A stretch of 64,000 bases of DNA from Arenibacter algicola (GTDB lineage Bacteria; Bacteroidota; Bacteroidia; Flavobacteriales; Flavobacteriaceae): contig NZ_JAHKPO010000003.1 in the NCBI RefSeq assembly GCF_018860365.1, positions 496,001 through 560,000 on the forward strand, in the 5' to 3' direction. This document shows positions 8,321-17,150 of the stretch, one piece after another. The notes beneath the pieces were generated by a model. The model was not told the origin of the DNA. It made no database searches and saw only the letters and a list, made by a program, of their open reading frames with translations. Position 1 is the stretch's first letter, and each line of letters starts with the position of its first letter. The position numbers were made by a program, and so were the translations under genes.

Positions 8321-10079
8321 GGATACGGGTAAAGCATTTGATTATAGATTGTTCAAGCGTCTGCTTAGACATGTTAGGCCATATAAATTAACTTTTTATG
8401 GCGTTGCCATAGCAGCAATCTTACTGTCGGGTTTTGCTGTTCTTACCCCTATTTTGGTGGGTGAGATAGTTGATAATGCCATTACCAATAAGGATGGTCA
8501 AAAATTATTGACCTTGACCTTGGCCATGGTGGGTGTACTGTTGGGCGAAGTTTTAAGTCAGCTTTATTTTAATTATTACGCCAATTGGTTGGGAGAATCC
8601 GTTATAAAGGATATTCGGATAAAACTATTTAACCATCTTATGGGGTTTAAGATGAAGTATTATGACAATTCTTCCATAGGTTTATTGGTTACACGAGCGG
8701 TGACGGATATGCAAAGGATAGGGGAGATTTTTAGTGAAGGTTTCTTCGTTATCGTGTCCGATTTACTTAAAATGTTGGTGGTGGCCATTGTAATGCTTGT
8801 AGCCAATTGGAAGCTGTCGTTAATAGTATTTGCTGTTTTGCCTATAATTTTATACGCTACAAGACTGTTTCAAAAGGCCATGAAGGTTGCTTTTATTGAG
8901 GTTAGGGCCCAGGTTTCCAATCTTAATTCATTTGTTCAGGAACGTATTACCGGAATGAAGATAGTGCAGTTGTTCACCAGGGAAGAAATAGAGAAGGAGA
9001 AGTTCAGGGAAATCAATGAAAAACACCAAAATGCTTGGTTAAAAACGGTATGGTACAACTCCATTTTTTTTCCGGTCGCTGAAATTGTATCCTCTATTAC
9101 CGTAGGATTGATAGTTTGGTACGGAGGTCTGCAGAATGTTGCCAATATTAGTAAGGAGGAATACGGTACCATTTTCATGTTCATATTGCTGTCCAGTATG
9201 TTGTTTAGACCACTGAGGCAAATTGCGGATAAGTTCAATACCCTCCAAATGGGAATGGTAGCTGCCAACAGGGTGTTTAAAATATTGGATACGGACAGTA
9301 ATATTCAAGATGTAGGAACAATAGATAAGGATAGTGTTAAAGGTGATATTGAATTTAGCAATGTACGCTTCGGCTATTTGGAAAATGAGGAAGTGCTCCA
9401 TGGAATTTCCTTTAAGGTAAAGGCGGGAGAGACCATTGCTATAGTAGGGGCAACAGGTGCTGGGAAATCCACCATAATTAATTTGCTAAATCGTTTCTAC
9501 GAAATTAATTCAGGCGCTATTTTGATTGATGGTATCAATATCAAGGACTACAAATTAAGCTCATTAAGGTCTAAAATTGCCGTGGTGTTGCAGGATGTAT
9601 TTCTCTTTGCCGATACCATTGCCAATAATATTTCCCTGAAGAATGATGCTATTACCATAGAACAAATGGAACAGGCTGCCAAGCAGATAGGTGTCCATGA
9701 GTTTATTTCCAGTCTTCCAGGAGGGTATACCTACAATATTAAGGAAAGGGGAACTATGCTTTCCAGTGGTCAGCGACAATTGATAGCCTTTTTAAGGGCC
9801 TACGTGAGCAACCCCAGTATTTTGGTATTGGATGAGGCTACTTCATCGGTAGATACGTATTCCGAACAGTTGATACAACGTGCAACGGAAAAGATTACCG
9901 AAGGGCGCACTTCCATTATAATTGCCCATCGATTGGCAACGATTAAAAAGGCCGATAAAATATTGGTAATGCAGGACGGCTTGATAGTAGAGACCGGAAC
10001 CCATAAAGAACTATTGAAACAAAAGGGGTATTATCAAAATTTATATGAAGCCCAATTTTTGGCAGAAGAGGTAGCTTAA
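8313..10079 (+). CDS. MsbA-like ABC exporter (fused permease and ATPase)
   Basis: A 588-residue half-transporter, probably a homodimer in the inner membrane. The N-terminal roughly 310 residues carry six membrane helices (type I exporter fold). The C-terminal nucleotide-binding domain has Walker A GATGAGKST (about K385), Q-loop VLQDVFLFA, signature LSSGQRQ, Walker B ILVLDEATSS (D507/E508) and switch IIAHRLAT. I prefer the ATG at 8313 over a TTG three codons earlier. Homologues export lipids, peptides or drugs; the substrate cannot be told here. It overlaps truA by 8 bases. Confidence 0.92.
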   Translation: MDKDTGKAFDYRLFKRLLRHVRPYKLTFYGVAIAAILLSGFAVLTPILVGEIVDNAITNKDGQKLLTLTLAMVGVLLGEVLSQLYFNYYANWLGESVIKDIRIKLFNHLMGFKMKYYDNSSIGLLVTRAVTDMQRIGEIFSEGFFVIVSDLLKMLVVAIVMLVANWKLSLIVFAVLPIILYATRLFQKAMKVAFIEVRAQVSNLNSFVQERITGMKIVQLFTREEIEKEKFREINEKHQNAWLKTVWYNSIFFPVAEIVSSITVGLIVWYGGLQNVANISKEEYGTIFMFILLSSMLFRPLRQIADKFNTLQMGMVAANRVFKILDTDSNIQDVGTIDKDSVKGDIEFSNVRFGYLENEEVLHGISFKVKAGETIAIVGATGAGKSTIINLLNRFYEINSGAILIDGINIKDYKLSSLRSKIAVVLQDVFLFADTIANNISLKNDAITIEQMEQAAKQIGVHEFISSLPGGYTYNIKERGTMLSSGQRQLIAFLRAYVSNPSILVLDEATSSVDTYSEQLIQRATEKITEGRTSIIIAHRLATIKKADKILVMQDGLIVETGTHKELLKQKGYYQNLYEAQFLAEEVA

Positions 10080-10095
10080 AGAAAAATAAGTGCTG

Positions 10096-10881
10096 TTACA
10101 TTAGATCGGACTTGATTATACTGGCCAGTTCGGTCAAATCCTTAAACAATACAAACTCCCCATTTTTTATATAGGAGATCAGACCCGTTTCTTCGCTGAC
10201 AATAAGCGCTAAGGAATCGGTTTTTTCGGTGATGCCAACAGCAGCCCTATGCCTTAGTCCAAATCGCAATGGTATGGAGCGTTCATTGGAAACAGGGAGA
10301 ATTACGCGGGTAGCCACTATAAAATTATCCTCAATAACCGCCGCTCCATCATGTAAGGGGCTGTTCTTATAAAAAATACTTTCCAGAATAGGCTGGGTTA
10401 TTTCGATATACATTTTATCTCCGGTCGACTTAACAAAGTCCAAGGAATTATTTCTGGCAATTATAATCAGTGCACCAGTTTTAGTGCTCCCCATTTTTTC
10501 ACAGGCAGCTATAATAGCGTCTACATTGGTTCCTATGGTAAGTCCGTCTTCCTTAAGGAATTTAAAGTGTTTTAAAAAGTTGCGCTTTGAGGCTAAATTG
10601 GTAGAGCCTACCATTAACAGAAATTTTCTGATTTCCTGTTGGAAAACAATGATAAGGGCAATTAGTCCCACTTGCATAAAACCACCTACCATGCTACTGA
10701 TCATTTTCATCTCCAAAACTTCAGTTAACTTCCAAAAAGCCCAAACAATAACAATTCCTATAAATATATTAATGGCTACGGTACCACGGACTAATTGGTA
10801 GACATAATACATTAGTACAGCCACCAAAAAGATGTCTATAATATCTGTAACACTAAAATCTAAGAAGTTTAAAAAATCCAA
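10096..10881 (-). CDS. cdaA: Diadenylate cyclase (CdaA/DacA type)
   Basis: A 261-residue membrane-anchored enzyme making cyclic di-AMP from two ATP. Three membrane segments occupy about residues 10-90, followed by the DAC domain with the catalytic HDGAAVI (about H177-D178-G179-A180) and RHRAAVG motifs. The most likely start is TTG at 10881; an in-frame stop lies a short way upstream and no ATG is available. It lies 110 bases downstream of folP on the same strand, the arrangement common in Bacteroidota. No CdaR partner is present here. Confidence 0.93.
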   Translation of the reverse strand: MDFLNFLDFSVTDIIDIFLVAVLMYYVYQLVRGTVAINIFIGIVIVWAFWKLTEVLEMKMISSMVGGFMQVGLIALIIVFQQEIRKFLLMVGSTNLASKRNFLKHFKFLKEDGLTIGTNVDAIIAACEKMGSTKTGALIIIARNNSLDFVKSTGDKMYIEITQPILESIFYKNSPLHDGAAVIEDNFIVATRVILPVSNERSIPLRFGLRHRAAVGITEKTDSLALIVSEETGLISYIKNGEFVLFKDLTELASIIKSDLM

Positions 10882-10991
10882 TCCTGTGGTTTTTGTAAAA
10901 ATAGGAAATAAGCTATAACCTCAAATTAAATTCTAAGAAATGTTTTGACCCTTTTTTGAACAATTTTTCAATGGCTAGGAATAAAAATTGG

Positions 10992-11831
10992 TCACAAATG
11001 ATTCTCGGAGCCATTAATGGCATTAAATAGATGAATGCATTCCATGGCCTCCTTAACATCATGTACCCTTAATATTTGTGAACCTTTGGTAAGCGCGTAC
11101 ATATGGAGGGCCGTACTGCCGTTTAAGGCATTGTTAGGAGTGGTTTCGAGTAGCTTATAAATCATGGATTTCCTGCTAATACCCGTTAAAACAGGCAGAT
11201 CCATAGCGTGCAGCAAATTAAATTTTTTGAGAATTTCATAGTTCTGTTCCAAGGTTTTTGCAAATCCAAAACCAGGATCAATAATAATATCGTTAATGCC
11301 GGCAGCACGCGCCATGGCTACTTTTTCGGAAAAATAATAGAGTATTTCTCCCAGGAGGTTTTTATAGTTGGTCATGCCCTGCATAGTGCTGGGAGTGCCT
11401 TTCATGTGCATCATAATATAGGGCGCTCTGTGCTTCCCGACTATTTCCAACATTTTTGGATCCAAATTGCCGGCAGAAATGTCGTTGATTATTGCAGCTC
11501 CAAGGGCCAGACATTCATCGGCAACCCTACTTCTAAAGGTGTCTATGGAGATAAGGATGTCCGGAAAGGTCTTTAGCAATAGTTTTACGATAGGGATAAT
11601 TCGAGCCAATTCCTCACTTTCATCTACGTGATCGGCACCCGGTCTGGAACTATAGGCTCCAATATCTATAAAACTTGCCCCATTGGCCAACATATTTTCC
11701 ACCTGCGCAATAATCTCGGTCTCGTCTTTGTATTTGCCACCATCATAGAAGGAGTCGGGAGTAATATTAATTATTCCCATTACTCTGGGAGTACTTAGGT
11801 CCACTAATTTTCCTTTGCAGTTAATGGTCAT
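10992..11831 (-). CDS. folP: Dihydropteroate synthase
   Basis: A 279-residue TIM-barrel enzyme of folate synthesis that joins p-aminobenzoate to 6-hydroxymethyl-dihydropterin pyrophosphate. Diagnostic segments are MGIINITPDSFYDGG (N-terminal loop), GASFIDIGAYSSRPGA, DTFRSRVA, NDISAG, and DPGFGFAKT followed by GISRKS, which binds the pterin and phosphate groups. It probably heads a two-gene unit with cdaA and is divergent from the DUF1599 gene. Confidence 0.96.
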   Translation of the reverse strand: MTINCKGKLVDLSTPRVMGIINITPDSFYDGGKYKDETEIIAQVENMLANGASFIDIGAYSSRPGADHVDESEELARIIPIVKLLLKTFPDILISIDTFRSRVADECLALGAAIINDISAGNLDPKMLEIVGKHRAPYIMMHMKGTPSTMQGMTNYKNLLGEILYYFSEKVAMARAAGINDIIIDPGFGFAKTLEQNYEILKKFNLLHAMDLPVLTGISRKSMIYKLLETTPNNALNGSTALHMYALTKGSQILRVHDVKEAMECIHLFNAINGSENHL

Positions 11832-11939
11832 GTTTTTTATTGGATAAAGGGGAGTAAAACTTTTGGTAGTTAAGTTTAAATCTCGATTTTTGAATAGTTT
11901 AAAATTTTAAGCGAAATTTACACAAATTAGAAAGATTAA

Positions 11940-12488
11940 ATGCATAATACTTCCGAGCAATACAATGCCGTTATTAAAATTTGTAGGGACCTTTTCCTGA
12001 AAAAGATGCAAGATTACGGCAGTGCATGGCGAATTTTAAGGCTTCCATCCCTTACAGATCAAATATATATTAAGGCACAGCGTATTAGAAGTTTGCAAGA
12101 AAATGAAGTGCGCAAGGTGGATGAGGATGAGGTTTCCGAGTTTATCGGAATTATTAATTATTCCATTATGGCCTTGATTCAAATTGAAAAAGGAATAGTT
12201 GATCAACCAGATCTTTCTGCAGAGGAGGCTGTGGCCTTGTTTGATAAGCACATTTCCATCACCAAGACCTTAATGGAAAATAAGAACCACGATTATGGTG
12301 AAGCCTGGAGGGAGATGAGGGTGAGTTCCCTGACAGATCTAATTTTGCAGAAGTTGTTACGTGTTAAGCAAATAGAGGATAATAAAGGAAAAACGTTGGT
12401 GAGTGAAGGGATAGATGCCAACTATCAGGATATGATCAACTATGCCGTATTTGCAATGATACATCTTGGAGAAAAAACAACATCCTAA
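11940..12488 (+). CDS. DUF1599 family protein
   Basis: A 182-residue cytoplasmic protein built of two similar halves, each with the block DYGSAWRxxRxxSLTD or DYGEAWREMRVSSLTD (about residues 20-38 and 110-128) followed by QKxxRxxxxE and a DxxNYxxxAxIxxE helix. This duplicated layout is the DUF1599 family of Bacteroidota, whose function is not firmly known. It precedes the DoxX/MauE-like gene on the same strand. Confidence 0.75.
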   Translation: MHNTSEQYNAVIKICRDLFLKKMQDYGSAWRILRLPSLTDQIYIKAQRIRSLQENEVRKVDEDEVSEFIGIINYSIMALIQIEKGIVDQPDLSAEEAVALFDKHISITKTLMENKNHDYGEAWREMRVSSLTDLILQKLLRVKQIEDNKGKTLVSEGIDANYQDMINYAVFAMIHLGEKTTS

Positions 12489-12569
12489 ATTCCATATTTA
12501 ACCCTGGCTAAAAAAGGCTGATAATTAATAATATCTAGTAATTTATAAAAATCGGAATCGTATTAGAAT

Positions 12570-13667
12570 ATGAAGTATATAGTGACTTTAAGCCGTTTAA
12601 TTGTCGGCGTTTTATTTATTATCAGTGGATTTATTAAATTGAATGATCCCGTTGGGTTTTCCTTTAAATTGGAGGAATATTTTAGTCCAGGCGTACTGGA
12701 TTTGGAATTTTTGATGCCCTATGCATTGGGGATCTCTATTTTTGTGGTAATCCTTGAGGTATTGTTGGGTATTATGTTATTAATAGGATTCAGAGTTAGA
12801 ATTACGGTTTGGAGCCTACTTTTGATGATCATTTTCTTTACTTTTCTTACCTTTTATTCCGCTTATTTTAATAAGGTTACCGATTGTGGCTGTTTTGGGG
12901 ATGCCATAAAATTAACCCCTTGGGAATCCTTTACCAAGGATGTGGTTTTGTTGATACTTATTGTTGTACTCTTTTTTGGGGTAAAATATATTGGATCGCC
13001 TTTTGGTGATGGTTCCAAAAGACTTATCGTAGGGCTTAGTTTGTTAGTTAGTGCTATCTTTGCCTATTATGTGCTTAACCATTTGCCGGCTTTGGATTTT
13101 AGGCCTTATAAAATAGGGGCCAATATTGAAGAAGGCATGAGCGTTCCAGAGAACGCACCGGTGGCCATTTTTGATTACAGTTGGAAGTTTAATGTAGATG
13201 GTGAAGAAAAGGTAGTGGTTACCAATGGCGATTATCCGGCTGTAGATGGCGAGTTTATTGATGTAGAAACCAAGGAAATTCAAAAAGGATACGAACCTCC
13301 GATCCATGATTTCACTATTGAACAGGATGGTGAGGATATGGCCGCCTCCTTGCTGCAGGAACCAAAATTGGTCATGGTGATAGCCTATGATCTGGCAAAG
13401 AGTAATTACCGTGCTTTTACTGAGATAAAGGAGGTGACGGATAAGGCTATAAAGAACGGATATAAGGTTATTGGAATGTCCGCTTCAGGTAAGGATTATA
13501 CCCAAAAAATGAAAAAGGAATATCAATTGGGATTTGATTTTTATTTCACGGATGAAACCACTTTGAAAACCATTGTAAGATCCAATCCCGGAGTGTTGGT
13601 ATTGGAGAAGGGGACCATTATGCAGAAAGTCCATTTCAACGACTTGGAAGATTTAAAGTTTGAATAA
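12570..13667 (+). CDS. BT_3928-type DoxX/MauE-like membrane protein
   Basis: A 365-residue protein. The N-terminal half has four or five membrane helices of the DoxX/MauE type (LSRLIVGVLFIISGFIKLND, then VTDCGCFGDAIKLT with a CxC pair typical of MauE-like quinone or disulfide proteins). The C-terminal half, from about residue 200, is soluble and thioredoxin-like in pattern but has no CxxC. The family is widespread in Bacteroidota next to DUF1599 and tpiA; a role in envelope redox chemistry is inference. It lies 77 bases before tpiA, same strand. Confidence 0.75.
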   Translation: MKYIVTLSRLIVGVLFIISGFIKLNDPVGFSFKLEEYFSPGVLDLEFLMPYALGISIFVVILEVLLGIMLLIGFRVRITVWSLLLMIIFFTFLTFYSAYFNKVTDCGCFGDAIKLTPWESFTKDVVLLILIVVLFFGVKYIGSPFGDGSKRLIVGLSLLVSAIFAYYVLNHLPALDFRPYKIGANIEEGMSVPENAPVAIFDYSWKFNVDGEEKVVVTNGDYPAVDGEFIDVETKEIQKGYEPPIHDFTIEQDGEDMAASLLQEPKLVMVIAYDLAKSNYRAFTEIKEVTDKAIKNGYKVIGMSASGKDYTQKMKKEYQLGFDFYFTDETTLKTIVRSNPGVLVLEKGTIMQKVHFNDLEDLKFE

Positions 13668-13744
13668 TTTTGAGGCAATGCCTCTATAACCAAGGATATA
13701 TTAGCCTTACTGATAATAAGGGAACAACATAAATTAGAATCAAA

Positions 13745-14497
13745 ATGAGAAGTAAAATAGTAGCAGGAAATTGGAAAATGAACAAGAATTTAGCGGAAAC
13801 AGAAGTTTTGTTGGCAGAACTTTCCGCTAAACTTCCAGATACCAAGGCAGAGGTAATGGTGGCACCTACGTTTGTGAATTTGAGCGCTGCGGTGGATAAA
13901 TTAAAATCATCTACTATTGAGGTAATTGCCCAGAACATGCATTTTGCAGAAAATGGTGCCTACACTGGCGAAATATCGGCCAATATGCTTTTAGGAATAG
14001 GGGTAGATACTGTAATTATAGGTCATTCGGAAAGAAGGGCTTATTTTGGGGAGACCGATGAAATTTTAGCCAAGAAAGTCGTAGCCGCATTAGCGAAAAA
14101 CATGAGGGTAATGTTTTGCTTTGGCGAGGAATTAGAGGATCGTAAGTCTGGTAACCACTTTAAAATTGTGGAAAGCCAATTAAAAAATGCTTTATTTTCC
14201 TTGGATGCCTCGGCCTGGAGTAAAATCGTCCTGGCCTATGAGCCGGTATGGGCCATTGGTACAGGAGAAACAGCTTCGCCAGAACAGGCGCAGGAAATGC
14301 ACGCTTTTATAAGAAAGACTATTACCAATGCCTATGATGCGGCCATAGCAAACAATGTTTCCATACTTTATGGAGGTAGTGTAAAACCGAATAATGCGGT
14401 CGAAATTTTTTCTAAACCGGATGTTGATGGTGGTTTAATAGGTGGAGCTGCATTGGTAGCGGATGACTTTATTGCTATAATTGAAGCAATAGCATAA
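13745..14497 (+). CDS. tpiA: Triose-phosphate isomerase
   Basis: A 250-residue glycolytic enzyme interconverting dihydroxyacetone phosphate and glyceraldehyde 3-phosphate. Visible are GNWKMNK (Lys near residue 11), the catalytic His in IGHSERR (about H94), the catalytic Glu in YEPVWAIGTG (about E166), and the phosphate-binding YGGSVKP and GGLIGGAAL. It is complete and of usual length. A terminator lies between it and prmA. Confidence 0.98.
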   Translation: MRSKIVAGNWKMNKNLAETEVLLAELSAKLPDTKAEVMVAPTFVNLSAAVDKLKSSTIEVIAQNMHFAENGAYTGEISANMLLGIGVDTVIIGHSERRAYFGETDEILAKKVVAALAKNMRVMFCFGEELEDRKSGNHFKIVESQLKNALFSLDASAWSKIVLAYEPVWAIGTGETASPEQAQEMHAFIRKTITNAYDAAIANNVSILYGGSVKPNNAVEIFSKPDVDGGLIGGAALVADDFIAIIEAIA

Positions 14498-14579
14498 GCA
14501 GCTAACTATAAATATTTGGATTCAAACCCAGTGATATTTACTTATTTAAGAGGTTTGGGTGCAACAAAATAATTTAAAG

Positions 14580-14608
14580 ACCCGTTGAAGTTTCAACGGG
14601 TTCTTTTA
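14580..14608 (+). terminator. Intrinsic terminator after tpiA
   Basis: Arms ACCCGTTGAA (14580-14589) and TTCAACGGGT (14592-14601) with a 2-base loop are followed by TCTTTTA. It lies 82 bases after the tpiA stop and before prmA. Confidence 0.8.
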
Positions 14609-14644
14609 CTATAAAATGGTGTTTAATTAAGGTGTTTTAGTAAA

Positions 14645-15481
14645 ATGTCGAATTCAATATATCTAGAGTATAATTTTAAGGTGGCCCCTGTTCAACCGGC
14701 TTCCGATATTCTCATTGCGGAATTGGGGGAAGTGCAATTCGAAAGTTTTGTGGAAACGGAAGATGGGGTTCAAGCTTATATTAAAAAAGAAGATTGGTAT
14801 CCTAATATTCTGGATGACCTACAGATTCTTTCCAATCCTTTGTTTAGCATTGATTATGATTATTCGGAGATAGAACAGGAGAATTGGAACGCTACCTGGG
14901 AAAGTAATTTTAACCCTATTCAAGTAGGTGACCAATGCGTGGTTAGAGCTCCTTTTCATGATAAGCCCAAAGTGGATTATGATATTATTATTGAACCAAA
15001 GATGAGTTTTGGGACAGGGCATCATGAAACAACCCATATGATGTTACAGCATATACTGGACCATGACTTTAATGGTAAATCTGTCTTGGATATGGGGAGT
15101 GGAACAGGTGTTTTGGCTATTTTGGCGGCAATGAAGGGAGCTAAAGATATAGATGCCATAGATATAGATAACTGGTGCTACTTAAATGCCAAGGAAAATG
15201 TTGAGCGCAACAATTGTAGCCATATTAATGTTTACGAAGGAACTGCCGATTTACTGGTGGACCAGAAATACGACATTATCATAGCCAATATTAATAGAAA
15301 CATTTTGTTGGAGGACATTCCGTCCTATGTGAAATGCCTGAACAAGGGTGGTATGTTATTTTTAAGTGGCTTTTATAAGGAGGATATACCGCAGATTTCG
15401 GAAAGATGTGCGGAAGTAGGGTTAAAATTTGAAAAAAATCTGGAAAAGAATAATTGGGTTGCCGTAAAATATGTATTTTAG
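14645..15481 (+). CDS. prmA: Ribosomal protein L11 methyltransferase
   Basis: A 278-residue S-adenosylmethionine-dependent methyltransferase that modifies ribosomal protein L11. The N-terminal substrate-binding domain is followed by MSFGTGHHETT, the SAM motif VLDMGSGTGVLAI, an acidic DAIDID motif II and the catalytic-loop IIANINRNIL. It is followed 21 bases later by clpS on the same strand, so the two probably form an operon. Confidence 0.95.
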   Translation: MSNSIYLEYNFKVAPVQPASDILIAELGEVQFESFVETEDGVQAYIKKEDWYPNILDDLQILSNPLFSIDYDYSEIEQENWNATWESNFNPIQVGDQCVVRAPFHDKPKVDYDIIIEPKMSFGTGHHETTHMMLQHILDHDFNGKSVLDMGSGTGVLAILAAMKGAKDIDAIDIDNWCYLNAKENVERNNCSHINVYEGTADLLVDQKYDIIIANINRNILLEDIPSYVKCLNKGGMLFLSGFYKEDIPQISERCAEVGLKFEKNLEKNNWVAVKYVF

Positions 15482-15502
15482 AAGGTATTAAAATTGAATT
15501 CT

Positions 15503-15778
15503 ATGAGTACAAAGGAAAAAGTCTCGGAAGAATTACTTTTGGATGAGGAGACTGTAAAGCAAAATGAGATTGTTTTGTTCAATGATGAGGTTAATACTTT
15601 TGATCACGTTATTGAAACTTTAATAATGGCCTGCGACCACACTCCGGAACAGGCGGAGCAATGTTCCCTAATTGTACATTACAATGGAAAATGTACGGTT
15701 AAGACAGGGGAATATAACGATTTAAAGCCTAGGTGCAGTAAGCTTTTGAATGCTGGACTAAGTGCTGAAATTGTTTAA
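15503..15778 (+). CDS. clpS: ClpS adaptor protein
   Basis: A 91-residue adaptor that delivers N-degron substrates to ClpAP-type proteases. The core motifs are VLFNDEVNTFDHVIETL, the following helix with ACDHTPEQAEQC, and VHYNGKCTVKTG. I place the start at the ATG at 15503 rather than a TTG three codons upstream. The N-terminal extension is short and charged, as in the family. Confidence 0.93.
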   Translation: MSTKEKVSEELLLDEETVKQNEIVLFNDEVNTFDHVIETLIMACDHTPEQAEQCSLIVHYNGKCTVKTGEYNDLKPRCSKLLNAGLSAEIV

Positions 15779-15946
15779 GTAAACAATAGCTATAAAAACC
15801 TTTTTTTCTTTATTTCATTAAGCCAACCCGCTTCCTAATGACAGGAGGAGTTTTGGGCATATCCGTATACCTATAATTAATTTGAAAAATTAGGTTTATG
15901 GTTATCGGTAACACAATCCCCACTTTGTTGGTCTATGTGTGTGATT

Positions 15947-16360
15947 TTAATGGGGCAATTTCTTCTGAAGTAGGCCGTAGGTGAATGTGCCCAATAGGGC
16001 AGCTGCAATAACAATGAACATACTAAAAACACCTGTACCTACCAGAATGTACATGGGTCCAGGGCAAGCACCTGCCAAGGCCCATCCTAAGCCAAAGATG
16101 GTACCGCCAAGGATATATCTTGCCACACCTTTTTCTTTTGGAAGCAAGTCTATTTCTCGCCCTTCTATGCTCTTAACCTTGTATTTTTTAAAGATCCAAA
16201 TAAAAAGAACGCCCAGAAATACTGCAGACCCAATAATTCCGTACATATGAAAGGATTGAAACTTGAACATTTCATAGATACGATACCAAGACACTGCTTC
16301 CGATTTCACTAGAACAATACCAAAGAAGATACCGACCAACAAGAATTTTAAGAATTTCAT
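15947..16360 (-). CDS. YeeE/YedE-type (DUF6691) membrane protein
   Basis: A 137-residue protein with four membrane segments and the motif GWALAGACPGPMYI, characteristic of the half-size YeeE/YedE sulfur transporter proteins. The Cys in ACPGP is the residue thought to handle thiosulfate or sulfane sulfur in this family. I start it at the ATG at 16360; an open frame runs 11 codons further up. It follows the second half-transporter gene on the same strand, 132 bases downstream, and probably works with it. Confidence 0.82.
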   Translation of the reverse strand: MKFLKFLLVGIFFGIVLVKSEAVSWYRIYEMFKFQSFHMYGIIGSAVFLGVLFIWIFKKYKVKSIEGREIDLLPKEKGVARYILGGTIFGLGWALAGACPGPMYILVGTGVFSMFIVIAAALLGTFTYGLLQKKLPH

Positions 16361-16492
16361 TTTGTTTCTGTTATGTGCTTTTGCTGAAAACAATTTCTCC
16401 AGCCTTAAGTTTATTATTAATTGATATTACAATAATTGATGAATCCAATATTTAGCTCCACGTATATACGGTATGCTTCTTGAAATTCATTT

Positions 16493-17056
16493 TTAAGATC
16501 CAAAAATTAAGGGTAGAATAAAGAAGGTCATTATAAGTCCGCCAACAAAGAAACCTATTACCGCTATGAGCGAGGGTAGCTGAAGGTTGCTTAGGCCTGT
16601 AATAGCATGGCCCGAAGTACATCCTCCGGCATACCTGGTTCCAAAGCCTACTAAAAATCCCGCAATGACCAAGACTGAAATCCCTTTTAGGCTCAACACA
16701 TTTTCCCAACTATAAATCTCGGGGGGTAGGAGGGTTTCCCCTGCCTCATTAAACCCTAAGGCATTTAGATCCGAAATGGTTTCCGCGCTTAAGGCAATTG
16801 CCGAACCATCGGATAAATATTGTGTTGCTATGAATCCACCAAGGATGGCTCCAAGAACAACGGTGAGATTCCAGCGCTGTGCCTTCCAATCCAGTCTGAA
16901 ATAGTCCGAAAATTTCCCTGCACCGCCAATGCTGCAAAGTGTCTGTAAATTGGAGGACATGCCGAAAGTTTTTCCGAAAAACACCAAAATTAGCATTACG
17001 AGGGCAATCAAAGGCCCGGACACATACCATGGCCAGGGTTGAAGTATATAATCCAT
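16493..17056 (-). CDS. YeeE/YedE family sulfur-handling membrane protein
   Basis: A 187-residue membrane protein with about five helices. The paired motifs TLCSIGG (about residues 40-47) and FGTRYAGGCTSGHAITG (about 136-152) each place a Cys in the predicted channel, as in YeeE/YedE (PmpA/B-like) transporters of thiosulfate or other reduced sulfur. It is the first gene of a pair with the DUF6691-type gene. No rhodanese or persulfide dioxygenase lies next to it in this window. Confidence 0.85.
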   Translation of the reverse strand: MDYILQPWPWYVSGPLIALVMLILVFFGKTFGMSSNLQTLCSIGGAGKFSDYFRLDWKAQRWNLTVVLGAILGGFIATQYLSDGSAIALSAETISDLNALGFNEAGETLLPPEIYSWENVLSLKGISVLVIAGFLVGFGTRYAGGCTSGHAITGLSNLQLPSLIAVIGFFVGGLIMTFFILPLIFGS

Positions 17057-17150
17057 ATTATTTATTAAGATGCAAAGATAAAGTTATCTAAAATTCTCTA
17101 TGTAACAATTGTTACACAAGAGATTTTAGAGGTTGCACTATCCAATATTT

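Noticed and set aside
13671-13684. Short GAGGC-AAT-GCCTC hairpin between the DoxX/MauE-like gene and tpiA as a terminator
   Set aside because: Stem of only five pairs with no T run; too weak to call.
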